Shown piece by piece: positions 13,009 through 24,056 of a DNA stretch of 64,000 nucleotides (position 1 is its first letter; each line of letters begins with the position of its first letter). The notes beneath the pieces are model-generated. The model had not been told where the DNA came from and did not search any database. It saw nothing but the letters and a program-made list of their open reading frames with translations. The stretch covers positions 160,837,052-160,901,051 of the forward strand of contig CM060977.1 in assembly GCA_030765065.1 (NCBI GenBank), in the 5' to 3' direction. The DNA is from Deroplatys truncata. Taxonomy: Eukaryota > Arthropoda > Insecta > Mantodea > Mantidae. A program made the position numbers and the translations under genes.

Positions 13009-14014
13009 ACACTAGTCTGCACAATATCGGATGACTGAAAACTAATAAGTGATTCTGACTCACTTTTTTATGTTGATTTCAGAACTGCTTTTAGTTTTTT
13101 CTATCACGTACAGTTTTTTTCACAATTTCACTTAACAAATATAGAGATATAAAGATATTGCTTCCGCCACTACACATAAAATTGAGCTTGATGAAGCAAT
13201 TTGTAAGGGCTCTACCACAGGATGGACCTGCTTCAAGTACCTTTCCAAGAAATTTCCCTTCATTACACAAGACAAATTAAAGGCTGGAATTTTTGTTGGT
13301 CCTCAGATAAAGAAACTAATGAAGGATGAAGATTTCGAGAAGACAATGAATGAGAGAGAAATAGAAGCATGGACCGCCTTCCGATCGGTTACTGAAAACT
13401 TCTTAGGCAAAAACAAAGATACTAATTACAAGGCCATTGTCGAAACAATGTTGGAAAATTTCAAGAAGGTGGGTTGTAACATGAGTTTAAAGGTGCATTT
13501 TGTGCTTTCACATATCGACTCTTTCTAGAAAATCTGGGACATTATAGTGAAGAGCAGGGTGAATGTTTTCACCAAGATATTAAGGAAATGGAGAAGAGGT
13601 ACCAGGTTAATTCAATGAAACTATGATGGCCCACTAGTGTTGAATGTTGAGGAGGGACAGTCCTCTTCAAGGATCTGCAAGGAAGTCAAAGAAGAGAAAG
13701 TTTGAAAAAAATTATATGAAACACTTTCGCTTCTTGTTTTGTTAAAATGTAGTCATGAAATAAATTAGGGGAGTTCTTGAGAGTATTCTTAAAATGTTTC
13801 TTGAATGAAAACTTACCTTGTGTGAAATGGTATTTGAATACTTTTCTGTGCTCATTAGTAAAATTGTCAAAACATTACTTCTTATTTTGTGTAAAAACCT
13901 GACGTGATAGAAAAAAAATGGAAGTTATTTCTGGAATCAGCATAAAAACTTGATTCAAGAACACCTACTTTTATGAAATCATCTCACAAAAAGTTTGAAA
14001 ATGCAGACTACTGT
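13009..14014 (+). mobile_element. 1-kb TIR element, copy 1, with conserved ORF remnant
   Basis: Ends are ACACTAGTCTGCA (from 13009) and TGCAGACTACTGT (to 14014). Copies 2 (19032-20034) and 3 (62136-63084) share the same ends and interior in the opposite orientation. All three carry the same protein segment, so the unit moved as a block. It is too short to encode a complete known transposase. Confidence 0.8.
13144..13718 (+). pseudogene. Broken ORF of the 1-kb TIR element (ERFHQDIK-type protein)
   Basis: The protein segment begins near an LPPLHIKLGLM-like block, which needs a frame change near 13195, and continues through DKLKAGIFVGPQI, MNEREIEAWTAFRSV, KAIVETMLENFKK and a RFHQDIKEMEKRYQ-like block. 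It is interrupted by a stop after HIDSF at about 13526 and by further frame changes. The intact relative is at 19326-19994 on the minus strand. From memory, proteins with this C-terminal block recur in arthropod genomes as uncharacterised, transposon-linked proteins; no function can be given. Confidence 0.7.
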
Positions 14015-14026
14015 AATTCATAGAAT

Positions 14027-14143
14027 GGAAAGATAGAATCAGATGACTGAATAATTCAGTGCCATCACCAGGCTTTTTCAGTCATCTGATTCTACCTTTC
14101 CAACCTTTTCCAACACATGGTTTGTGTGGAAAAACAATTCCAA
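14027..14143. repeat. Short relative of the foldback element
   Basis: Contains GGAAAGATAGAATCAGATGA and, inverted, TCATCTGATTCTACCTTTCC, then a TTTGTGTGGAAAAACAATT end. These match the subterminal and terminal parts of the element at 2259-2584. The tRNA-like core is absent. Confidence 0.6.
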
Positions 14144-14233
14144 TTCATAGAATAATTGATGAAAAGTGGCAATGGCTAGAGACAATATTGTTTATGCATA
14201 CTCATCTAATCTTTCCCCATTTACACATTGCAG

Positions 14234-14575
14234 GCTTACTTTATTGGCGTGGTGTGGAGCTGTTACAAGTACCTGAGTCTCCGCCTGGTGGCAGCACAGA
14301 GAACCATTCATTACATTGATCCTGACAGCCAGTCCCTTCTGCATGACCTGCCAGATTATGAGACAGCAATTGGAGACCCTCGTTTTGCCATGAAGAAGTT
14401 CCCCACACCACCACCTTCATATGCCAGTGCCACTGCACTTCACACTATAGAAACTGCCCAGGATCCAGCTGGAACATCTCTACCACAAGTTCATGCAGTT
14501 CAGGTACCAGAACGGGCTCCAGCCCAAGCTACTAATGTTGCCATGCCTGCACCTGAGCAGCGTCCAGCTGCTTAA
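14234..14575 (+). CDS. LAPTM4: LAPTM4-like protein, final coding exon
   Basis: Acceptor TTGCAG ends at 14233, the frame continues in phase 0 from 7190, and a TAA stop is at 14573-14575. The exon gives 113 residues. It begins AYFIGVVWSCYKYL, completing the fourth membrane helix; this block is characteristic of LAPTM4 (helix end, Trp-x-Cys-Tyr-Lys-Tyr). The cytosolic tail then carries a YETAI sequence (exon residues 42-46, a YxxPhi-type endolysosomal sorting signal) and a PPSY motif (residues 60-63, a WW-domain/Nedd4 ligand) within FPTPPPSYAS, followed by a Pro/Ala-rich end. The tail after the PY motif is longer than I expect from vertebrate LAPTM4. An alternative assignment to another LAPTM family member is possible. 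Confidence 0.85.
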   Translation, partial: AYFIGVVWSCYKYLSLRLVAAQRTIHYIDPDSQSLLHDLPDYETAIGDPRFAMKKFPTPPPSYASATALHTIETAQDPAGTSLPQVHAVQVPERAPAQATNVAMPAPEQRPAA

Positions 14576-14790
14576 AGCTGGTATATAATCTGCTTGAGCA
14601 CAATTGGTAGAAACTGCTGTCTGTGGTGGTGAGTATTTAATGTATACATGACATAGTAAAATCAAAATACATAACATTCACTCATTGATATTCTCTGTGA
14701 CTTTTTGTGAACTAGCTTTAATTGTGGATTCCTTAAGAACAAAAGTGTTGCTATACTTTTAAGACAGTTTTGACTTCCTACATTCCAGAA

Positions 14791-14796
14791 AATAAA
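14791..14796 (+). promoter_or_regulatory. Candidate poly(A) signal of the LAPTM4-like gene
   Basis: AATAAA lies 216 bp after the stop codon. A second AATAAA is at 15084-15089. Either could end the transcript. Confidence 0.5.
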
Positions 14797-15089
14797 GGTA
14801 CAAAGTTATTCTTAACATGGTTAAGCAAAATTGGAAAGAAGCAATTATCTTCAGATAAATCATTTATGTGATGTAAAGTTCATAAGATTTATTTTGGTTT
14901 ATATACAGTTTCTGTAAAATTAGTTATGTGTTTAAAGCTAGTGAACTGGTTGGATTGTTTACAAATTTTTAAGATAGAAAATGTAAATTCTGTGGTTAAA
15001 CTGTTCTCTGACATTGTACAAAACACCAGAAAATATATTGCTCAGAGAATCTCTGCAAAAGTTGAGTAATTTAATGTTGAGTAAATAAA

Positions 15090-18060
15090 GACTATGCTTG
15101 TCACAGAGCAACATTATTTCTAAAATGGAAGCAAATAAGGTAGCCGACATGATATAATTAATTGATGCTACCAGTTCTTTGGAGCATTAAAACATTGTTT
15201 AACCCTCCTTTCTGACTGATAAAGTATTTTTTTAAATATTTTGATCTCGCATTTGTTCCCAAAGGGACTACTAATTAATCTTCCATAATGCAATCTAAGT
15301 ATTAATATAACCTATAAATTATAATGCATAATTATTGTATTCACTATGTAAAAATAATAATTATATGTTAATATAGTAAATGTTATAATTGTTCTTGGTG
15401 GTAATTTTAATGTTGAGAACCAGCCCTAACTCATGCATTCTGTTTATTTGCTATCCTCTAACTCAAACTTTTTTTATAAGAGAAATGTCTTTTCATCATT
15501 TTTTTCTGTTTTGGTTTCTGATGTACCGGAGTGAGAACATTAACTCCTAGTTTGCTAATTTGGCTGAAATTATGGATCAGGGCCTGAAAATAGTGAAACT
15601 GAGAGAATACTAGTTATCAGATGGTATCTGAAGTTCACAATGGGGCATATTTTCTTTATATGAAGGAAAATGCAAATTTTTAGTACAGTAACAATAGAGG
15701 ATATATGCAGCTATCATCTAATTTTACAAAGAAGATTTAATATGTTTTTTTTTTTTTTATCATAACATTGGACCAACAGTCCAACTCCTGCTTTAGGAAA
15801 ATTTATTTTTAAATTACCTTCGAAGCTGGCCGCATCCTCGATGCATAACAATTAAGTTTCTTCTTTCTCCGGCTAGCGTTGAGCAGTGTCGACTCTGTAA
15901 AGTTTACAGGGGGTGATAACATTATATATAGATTGGATAATAAAAACATTTGCTCTGGCAAATATTGGCTTTATTATACTGTCATGTTACACATTCAGAA
16001 ACGCGAGCCACCACTTTGTCAATTATCCGCGACTGACATAGAGATGATTTGTTAGTTGGCAGTATAAAGAAGTATTGTAATATTTTCCCTACGTTCATAG
16101 CCGCGGCCTGACTTGTACGGTGCAGAGTTCAGCTAAGAGTCAAGTTACTTGTATTTTGTGAATTTCGCCATGTCTGATTTCATCCCTACTCCACATATGT
16201 CACGTGATTATTTTGTTCGGTTTTCAATCATGTGACGATCTCCTGTTTTCGTATTCGTCAGTTTGTATTCTTGATTTTCCATTTATTGGCTAAAATTTCA
16301 GTTCTGTTCAGCTTTCTGTTCCCACGGTACTATTTAGAATTAGTTTAATTTATACTGTAACACGTACACATCTTTATGGCTTTAATCCTTTTCTCAGCAC
16401 AAACATCATGTTTCTTCTGCTTTGAAAAGAAATAGCACTTTCCGAGGCTTATTTTCCACCGACCCTTCTTTAATGACTCAATGCATTTGTATACGTACCG
16501 ACAGACCTTTCCTGTCCCAAGAAAAGGGATAGACCAGTGATCCGAACCTTACTTCCTCAACAAATTGCAATCTTGTGTATGAAGGTTTTTTCTCTTGAGT
16601 TACAATATTAAATACAATGTTTTACATCTTTGTTTAATCTATATACAATCAATTCAAATATGGGGCCTAGTTGAACCGTATTACCTTTTAGTCAAGAGCT
16701 GTATTCAAGAGAGAGAAAGATGTAAACAGAAAGCCTTTTAAGATTCCTCTGAACTTGTGTTCAGCAAGATTATGCTTGCTACTTGTTTACAAAGCCAGAG
16801 AAGAGGCTCGTTGCATTCCCAAAGTCGTATCAGAGCAATGAAGCTTACGAGGTTCATGTTCCCTAGTAGCCTCAGCTTGATTGGATGAAACTAGGACGTT
16901 CTAGTAGGAAGGATGAAAGACGGCTTGGCTCTAATAAATCCTAACTAGACTGAGATTGTATCACTATAGCATATAAAAAGCAAAGCTGTTAGATCAAGCC
17001 AGGCTTTTTGAACACATTTGTACATAATATGGTTACACATTAACGTGCTTGAATAAAAAGATGTCAGTTACACTTACATATAGTGTTTCTTTATAAACTT
17101 TCGAACTGATTGTGTTGAAAACAACAAGTTTTCAAGAAAGCAATTTATGGTGAATGTTTTTTCATTTCAGAGCAAAAATAATGATACTTATCACATTTTA
17201 TTTAGTGCACACTTTCAAGGTCATTTCATAATCGGCTGTTTTGTTTTTTTAAATGTGAACCTCAATATTGTAACAGTTTTATATACAAGCAAACATAAAC
17301 AAACCTGATGTCGCTATTTAAACTCCATTTCAGTATATTAATATTAATAATTTTTTCAAACTGCTTAAATATTTTATAAAATAATGGTTAGTATAATAAA
17401 AAAAAGTTTCAGTAAAAATGTTTGCTTTTATGTGTAAAACCAAAATCTTAAAAAAATAGGACTTCGCATTTAAAAAAAAAAATTAGCTGTGAAATGACCT
17501 TGAAAATGTATACTAAATGAAAATATAACTTATTTTCCCCATTCCAATGAATAAACACTAACCATAATTGTTTTCATGAAAACATGTTGGTTTTAAGATA
17601 ATCAGCTGGAAAGCTTTTAAAAAAAAAACAGTGTATGTAATATTCAGGGAAGCAATTGCAGTGAAAATCATTTATCAGTAATGTGTGATTTAAAAAGATA
17701 ATTTTAGAGTACCCTCGTGTAAATTAATAAGTATGTTCCAGGAAACCTTGTGGAATATTAGATTTAGAAATTTATTTTATTACATATATATGTCCTTTTT
17801 GTCAAAGAAAAAAAGTTTCAACACATAGGAATGGTGGATGCATACATTGATGTGTTCCTACCTGCTCTTCAGATAACACTTAGCAACACATTCCTGGATG
17901 GAACATTGGAACCATAAAAAATTCCTGCATTTGACTATTGTTGGCAAGCCCCTTGATTTGTTTTTGCAAGAATTGTAGTCATAGGTCTGTTTCTCACCTA
18001 CCCTAACAAAATTCCAATCAAGTGTTGTCCAGATTGTACCAATTTAAGGTTGGCAAATTG
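15090..18060. other. Intergenic AT-rich DNA, no gene seen
   Basis: Many short A and T runs and no convincing coding frame. The somewhat less AT-rich stretch at 15820-16250 has no ORF or repeat partner in this window. Confidence 0.45.
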
Positions 18061-18062
18061 TA

Positions 18063-18791
18063 CGAGGGTTAGGGCAAAGTCATGGCAACAATATTTTTTA
18101 TTACCATTACATTGGAAAATGTCAAATATACACATTACAGGACAAGATATGAACCACATGTATGGACATTGAACAATACAGCAACATGTGCTTCACATAT
18201 TAATTAAGGTAGTTGACATGACATTACTGGTTTCACACTCATTACAGCACAGCATACATACCTGTTCTAAAGGCCCCCAAAGTAATCCCCTGCAACTTTC
18301 ACATCACAGTGTTAATGATGAAGGAGGTGCTGAATAACTGCCTACCATGTAACAGTTCCTTTACCTTGTGTATGAAGTCAAAGAAGTCACATGGATACAG
18401 GTCAGGAGAGTATGGTGGGTGCTCCAATTCTTCCTATTCCCAGCCCTGTAATAGCTGTCTGACACACACACTGCTGTATATGGCCTTGTGATGTCGTGGA
18501 GAATGATTGCACTTATTCCCAACAGCTTCCACCTGTGACATTCTCTGGCAGTTCTCCGTCAGAGAAAGGTTATTTTGATGTACAAGCACATGTCAAATCC
18601 ATCTGGCACGGTGGTTGACGAACAACTGATTTCACATTGCTCTCTGCACTCGTACAGGCCATCCCAGCACCATCTGACATTGTCAACACCACTAGAACTG
18701 TCTGGCTTTCCTGTGACACATACCATTTTGTGCTCCAATAACAGTTCGTTTCAAAATATATAGCTGCCATGACTTATGCCCCCAATCCTTG
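18063..18791 (-). mobile_element. Mariner-like element, internally deleted, minus strand
   Basis: The left end CGAGGGTTAGGGCAAAGTCA and the right end, read on the minus strand as CAAGGATTGGGGGCATAAGT, are diverged terminal inverted repeats. Both abut TA (18061-18062, 18792-18793). The minus strand around 18300-18540 encodes transposase C-terminal remnants: an ILHDITRPYTA block, corresponding to the HDNARPHTA-type motif, and HPPYSPDLYPCDFF, the PPYSPDLAPxDF-type motif of mariner transposases. The frame is broken and the N-terminal DNA-binding half is missing. Confidence 0.75.
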
Positions 18792-19031
18792 TATGTTGCA
18801 GCAGTCCCAACTTCTCTGCTGAAATCACAGTTAAATTAGTGGTTAAATTTTTAAACATATTTACTTTGTAGTCTGAAACTAGAATATTCTTATCATGCCA
18901 TGCAAGCATCTGTTAAAGACTTGCAGATGATTTGTTATGGTTTTTATAGCTCCCATGTTTGCTTCATATCTCTGAAGTAATAATGCTGTTCAGACCATCA
19001 GCATTTCAGACACAATTGTGTTATACATATA

Positions 19032-20034
19032 ACACTAGTCTGCATTTTCAAACTTTTTGTCAGATGATTTCTTAAAAGTAGGTGTTCTTGAATAAAGTTT
19101 ATATGCTGATTCCAGAAATAACTTCCATTTTTTTCTATCACATCAGGTTTTTACACAAAATAAGTAATGTTTTGACAGTTTTACTAATGAGCGTAGAAAA
19201 GTATTCAAATACCATTTCACACAAGGTAAGTTGTTATTCAAGAAACATTTTAAGAATACTCTCAAGAACTTCCCTAATTTATTTCATGACTACATTTTAA
19301 CAAAACAAGAAGCCAAATGTTTCATTTAATTTTTTTCAAACTTTGTCTTCTTTGACTTCCTTGCTGATCCTTGAAGATGACTGTCCCTCCTCAACATCCA
19401 GCAGTAGTCGGCCATCATAGTTTCATTCCATCTCCCCTGGTACCTCCTCTCCATTTCCTTAATATCTTGGTGAAAACGTTCACCCTTCTCTTCACTATAA
19501 TGTCCCAGGTTTTCTGGAAAGTAGTCGATATGTGAATGCAGAAAATGCACCTTTACACTCATGTTACAACCCATCTTCTTGAAATTTTCTAACATTGTTT
19601 CGACAATGGCCTTGTAATTAGGATCTTTGTTTTTGCCTAAGAAGTTTTCAGTAATTGATTGGAAAGCAGTACATGCTTCTATTTCTCTCTCATTCATTGT
19701 CTTCTCAAAATCTTCATCCTTCATCAAATTCTTTATTTGAGGAACAACAAAAATTCCAGCCTTTAATTTGTCTTGTGTAATGGAGGGAAATTTCTTGGAA
19801 AGGTACTTGAAGCAGGGTCCATCCTGTGGTAGAGCCCTTATAAATTGCTTCATCAAGTCTAACTTTATGTGTAGTGGCAGAAACAATATCTTTATATCTC
19901 TATATTTTGAAGTGAAATTGTGAAACAACTGTACATGATAGAAAAAAACTAAAAGCAGTTCTGAAATCAACATAAAAAAGTGAGTCAGAATCACTTATTA
20001 GTTTTCAGTCATCCGATATCATGCAGACTAGTGT
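19032..20034 (-). mobile_element. 1-kb TIR element, copy 2
   Basis: ACACTAGTCTGCAT at 19032 and ATGCAGACTAGTGT ending at 20034 form a perfect 14-bp terminal inverted repeat. The interior matches copies 1 and 3. It contains the longest uninterrupted version of the ORF, on the minus strand. Confidence 0.85.
19326..19994 (-). CDS. ERFHQDIK-type transposon-associated protein, fragment
   Basis: This 222-codon frame is the least damaged copy of the ORF in the 1-kb TIR family. From about residue 40 it matches the two other copies: LHIKLDLMKQF, KLKAGIFVVPQI, MNEREIEA, KAIVETMLENFKKMGCNMS, GERFHQDIKEMERRYQGRW, MMADYCW, then a basic end KSKKTKFEKN. The first 35 residues (MILTHFFMLISELLL...) are probably read-through of non-coding element sequence, so the true start is uncertain. 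From family memory, longer arthropod proteins end in this same block, so this is likely a C-terminal fragment carried by a non-autonomous element. Function is unknown. Confidence 0.6.
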   Translation of the reverse strand: MILTHFFMLISELLLVFFYHVQLFHNFTSKYRDIKILFLPLHIKLDLMKQFIRALPQDGPCFKYLSKKFPSITQDKLKAGIFVVPQIKNLMKDEDFEKTMNEREIEACTAFQSITENFLGKNKDPNYKAIVETMLENFKKMGCNMSVKVHFLHSHIDYFPENLGHYSEEKGERFHQDIKEMERRYQGRWNETMMADYCWMLRRDSHLQGSARKSKKTKFEKN

Positions 20035-22154
20035 AATCCATGTGGTAGTATGGTACTGACAATAGTTAAAATTCCTTAGGAGACAAGATAGCTAATATAA
20101 TAATATGCCTCATTTCACCTTGGAGTTTGGATACCTCTTTAATCCTGCCCACTCTTAAACTAAAAGGTGGTTGATTGTGCTTGCTTATGTCACCCCCAAG
20201 GGCCCAAAAATTAAATTAAACAGATCTGTTTCTACCAGTACTGTTATAAAATATCAAAACAAAATGAAAAAAGTTTTTTTTTTTTTTTCGAAATCAATTT
20301 AGTGGATAATTGAGTAATTCATGCTAAAGGTTTTCCATTGAGGGTTAAAAATATATTGGATAATATTAATAGGTATGGACTTGGTTATATTTTTGATAGC
20401 ATCTATTAGAAAGAAAGAAAATTGTGAATAATTAGTACATATTAAAAAGGGTTACAACTCAAAACATGCATTTTTAAGATATTACTGTCATTGTATGGAT
20501 TATTTCAAACTCAACAACCTTTGAAAATGCTGAACACAAAATGTAAGACATTAAAAAGCGCCTCTAACAGTTTTAAAATTGACAATTTTGCTAGGATTGT
20601 TGTATTTTGTGTTAACTGAAGTAGTCTAAAAGTGCTAAAATTCTAATCTCTTCTCCTGAAAAGCCTATGTGTTTGAGCTGTAGCCCTTTTATTCTGTTAT
20701 TGATGTGATCTCTGGGTAACTTTTGTATCACTTTATGAATTACACGAAATATAGTAAAACAGAAGCAAATAAATGGAAGTACACTAGAAGGTGTACAGTA
20801 ACAACATAAAAAATAAATTAAATTGATTATAAAGTCAGGATTTTCTAATCTATTACATTTATATCCTTTCTCCCAAATGTGCTTTTTGTTTGAAGTTTTC
20901 TCTGGTACTATAATCAGTGCAGAAGCATAGAAAAGTACATTTTCTTACAGCTGTGATAAAAACTTTCATATAATACTCAAAACTCTGCCCATTATAGTGA
21001 GATTTTATAAAACTTCATGTAATGCAACGTTAAGAGATGTAAATTGTTAATTCTTTCAGAAGAACAAAATTAATCGTAATATGATGATATAAAACTCTTC
21101 TTTTAGTACATGTGTTTAGAAATCTTTGCATGATTGTCATTTTTTTAACATAAAGACTTGTTCTTTGTTTGGGTTTCAGAGCTGTGCAGAGGAAATTGAG
21201 AGAAGTATGCTCCATTGTGAATGAAAAGGAACTGATAACACAGTTCTCTTGTTGTTAATAGATAAATATTTGAAACCGGATGTTATACATTTAGAAGACA
21301 TTGGTCCTATTTTAATCTTTCGGAAACATATTTTCAACTTGCTTTATCCAGAATCTGGGTATTTTGGACTTAAGTCTTGGAGGAAAATATTTATTGGCTG
21401 CGCAGTATCATATACGTTTTTTTATTTATTTATTCATTTGCATGTATAATTATTTAAATGATATGATCTATCTAGTAAGCACACAAATGCATCCTACTGC
21501 TTTGAAATCTTATTTTAATGCAGTGACCAGATGTAAGATCATCCATACAGAATAATAGCTTTTGCTTTTAGCGGTTGTACTGTGCAGTGGCTGCAAACAA
21601 TTGCTATAAGTTTTATATTTTTGTTGATAAATTGTTGATATTATTTCCATATTTCCAAGCAAGCATTTTCAATGCTTAAGTGTGGTCCGTCCAGATTACT
21701 GCAACAAGAATGTTGATATTAAATAGTTTAGCTTCCTGTGGTAATGCTGTTAGGAAGCAAGTCTGCAAGACGCCTGCAAGCCTTAAGTTTTTAAAACATG
21801 TCTGAATAACTAACTTTAGATTTAAAACCCAATATCCATTAGATTTGGAAACTGTAGCAGGGATGCTCACTTAGTATCAAAGCTGCTGCGCTAGATTCAG
21901 CATTATTTGGGAGATGGAATTCTTCCCATACCAACAATGAAGTTCATGCTGTGAGTGTTGATACAGATTTCCGTCATTTCTCTGGATGCACTTCAGCCTT
22001 GGGCTTAAACCAAGCAAAGTAATAACATCAAATGTAAACTTTTGCAAATAAGGTAAGAAAAGATACGGGTTAACATTGTTTGGCATAAAACAGTTATATA
22101 AAGCTTTCGTTAAACATGTGACAAATCTGCTCTTAATGTATCCTTGTTGAAAAT
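20035..22154. other. AT-rich intergenic DNA, no gene seen
   Basis: Short A-rich and T-rich runs only. A candidate splice acceptor before 21180 (GGGTTTCAG) is followed by only a short open stretch, which I do not call. Confidence 0.4.
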
Positions 22155-22758
22155 GCTTATAAAAGCAAAAGGAAAGCGAATAAATTACCTTAGGAGTGAG
22201 TTTAGAAGTGGATGTGATCTCTTCAATATCTGGTGCCCACCTGCCTTCCTTTTTTAGGTGTTTTACTTTTATAGGGAAATCGTGTTATGAACGCAACAAA
22301 CGTAGTCATGTTGTTGCTAAAGCACATGCAAAATGGGAACTGCCAACCTAAATAAAAAGTGAAATCCGCTAAATATGTGATGTGTTGTTGTTGTTACTAG
22401 AATTTCTTCTTCTTTGTTTAGTGTTGCCGCTGACAAAAACGCAACGCATTCATAGTAAGAAAGACTACCCAAAATTGTAATTTTTGTATTCTTTTTGTGA
22501 AAGTTTGTTATATTAATATGTTATTTCCATTAAATAAAGAAGTTCCTTTAGTGTAACAGTGGTAGATAGTTAACGCAAGCCTACATAAAAAAAAACCTAA
22601 CCTAGGGCTAACCTTCCGTGAATTCAGAAACGTAAGCTTATATAAAAAAAAACTAAACCTAACCTAATGTCCGGTGAATCAGAAACCTAAGCTTAGGAAC
22701 GCACTCTCGCTTCGCTTGCGTGCTTTGATGTAACCACTGGTAACTAATTAAAACAAGG

Positions 22759-22820
<62 letters not shown>

Positions 22821-23690
22821 AAAACTAAATCTAATCTCCTATGAATCAGAAACCTGAGCTTAGGAATGCATGCTTGCTTGCTTCACTTGCATGCTTTGAT
22901 GTAACCACTGGAAACAAATTAAAACAAGGCTACATATATGTAAATCAGAAACCTAAGCTTATATATTAAAATAAAAGAAACTAAACTTAACCTAACCTCC
23001 TGTGAATCAGAAACCTAAGCTTAGGAACGCACGCTCACTTTGCTCGTGTGCTTTGATGTAACCACTGGTAACTAATTAAAACAATGTTATAAAAAAGAAA
23101 CTAAACCTAACCTAACCGTCTGTGAATCAGAAACCTAAGCTTAGGAACACATGCTTGCTTCGCTTGCGTGCTTTGATGTAACCACTGGTAACAAATTAAA
23201 ACAAGGTTATATATATATAAGTAAATCAGAAACCTAAGCTTATATATAAAAATAAAAAAAACTAAACCTAACCTAACCGTCTGTGAATCAGAAACCTAAG
23301 CTTAGGAACACACGCTTGCTTCGCTTGCGTGCTTCGATGTAACCACTGGTAACAAATTAAACAAGGTTATATATATATATATATATATATAATCAGAAAC
23401 CTAAGCTTATATATAAAAATAAAAGAAACTAAACCTAACCTAAACTCTCGTGAATCAGAAGCCTAAGCTTAGGAACACAACTCTACACTCCTCCCCTTCT
23501 AAAAAACATCTCTCGGCTAAGTTTTGAGGTTGAGGGGTCTCAATCTCTTGGCTACGCCTTGATGCTGGGTCTCTTACCGGGTTTGGCAGCATTAGTTATT
23601 CATACGTTGCCAGCATTGCTTTAGAGGTAGTGTATGACATAGAGTGACATCTGTTGGACATATGACATCATTTTCATCGCTGTGGGAGAT
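22155..23690 (+). repeat. Interspersed repeat family L, copy 2, expanded by a minisatellite
   Basis: The ends (22155-22384 and 23480-23690) match the single block at 5255-5770. The middle is the tandem array at 22610-23480. Confidence 0.7.
22610..23480 (+). repeat. Minisatellite with roughly 110-170-bp units
   Basis: About six irregular units share AATCAGAAACCTAAGCTTAG, GCTTTGATGTAACCACTGGTA, AATTAAAACAAGG, a variable AT run, and AAACTAAACCTAACCTAACC. Unit length varies with the AT run (a pure AT stretch at 22761-22813) and with an extra AATCAGAAACCTAAGCTTATA half-unit in some repeats. Confidence 0.85.
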
Positions 23691-23918
23691 ACACTAAGAG
23701 CAGAATGTCGAAACATGTTTACTTATACAGAAGACATTTTCTTAACCTCTTGGCAATCTATGATTCTTTGTCCATTGAGAAGCAATAGTGCATTGCTTTT
23801 CTAGGCATCACATAGTACTCCTCAAAACAGTAAGGTATGCTAAACATTTTGCAAATTAAGTAGATTGCTTATTGAAAAATTTAAGAATTAACAGTTGAAG
23901 TTAATTTCCTTAAAGAAA

Positions 23919-24044
23919 CGTGATATTGTAATGAAAAGAAGCTAGAAACAGTGATGTGTATTGAATTTATTTAAAGGTGAGTCGGAATTGTTACACTAAC
24001 TTAAGTGATGTTAGTGTAACAATTCCGACTCACCTTTAAATAAA
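23919..24044 (+). mobile_element. Snapback mini-element, copy 3 (126 bp)
   Basis: Same lead as copies 1 and 2, then 35-bp inverted arms (TTTATTTAAAGGTGAGTCGG... and reverse complement) separated by a 9-bp loop. The direct repeat TCCTTAAAGAAA (12 bp) lies at 23907-23918 and 24045-24056. Confidence 0.82.
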
Positions 24045-24056
24045 TCCTTAAAGAAA

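Larger units (their letters stand above)
7191..14233 (+). other. LAPTM4-like intron, 7.0 kb, filled with repeats
   Basis: Bounded by GTAAGT at 7191 and a TTGCAG acceptor ending at 14233, phase 0 on both sides. It holds repeat K copy 2, a TA-flanked TIR element, repeat R copy 2, a 1-kb TIR element and a foldback fragment. No exon of the gene was recognised inside it. Confidence 0.7.

Noticed and set aside
21170..21250. Possible alternative last exon after a TTTCAG acceptor
   Set aside because: Only a short open stretch follows and nothing links it to the LAPTM4-like gene.
22610..23480. Internal telomeric repeat array
   Set aside because: Only two CCTAA steps per unit; the rest of the unit is unrelated sequence.
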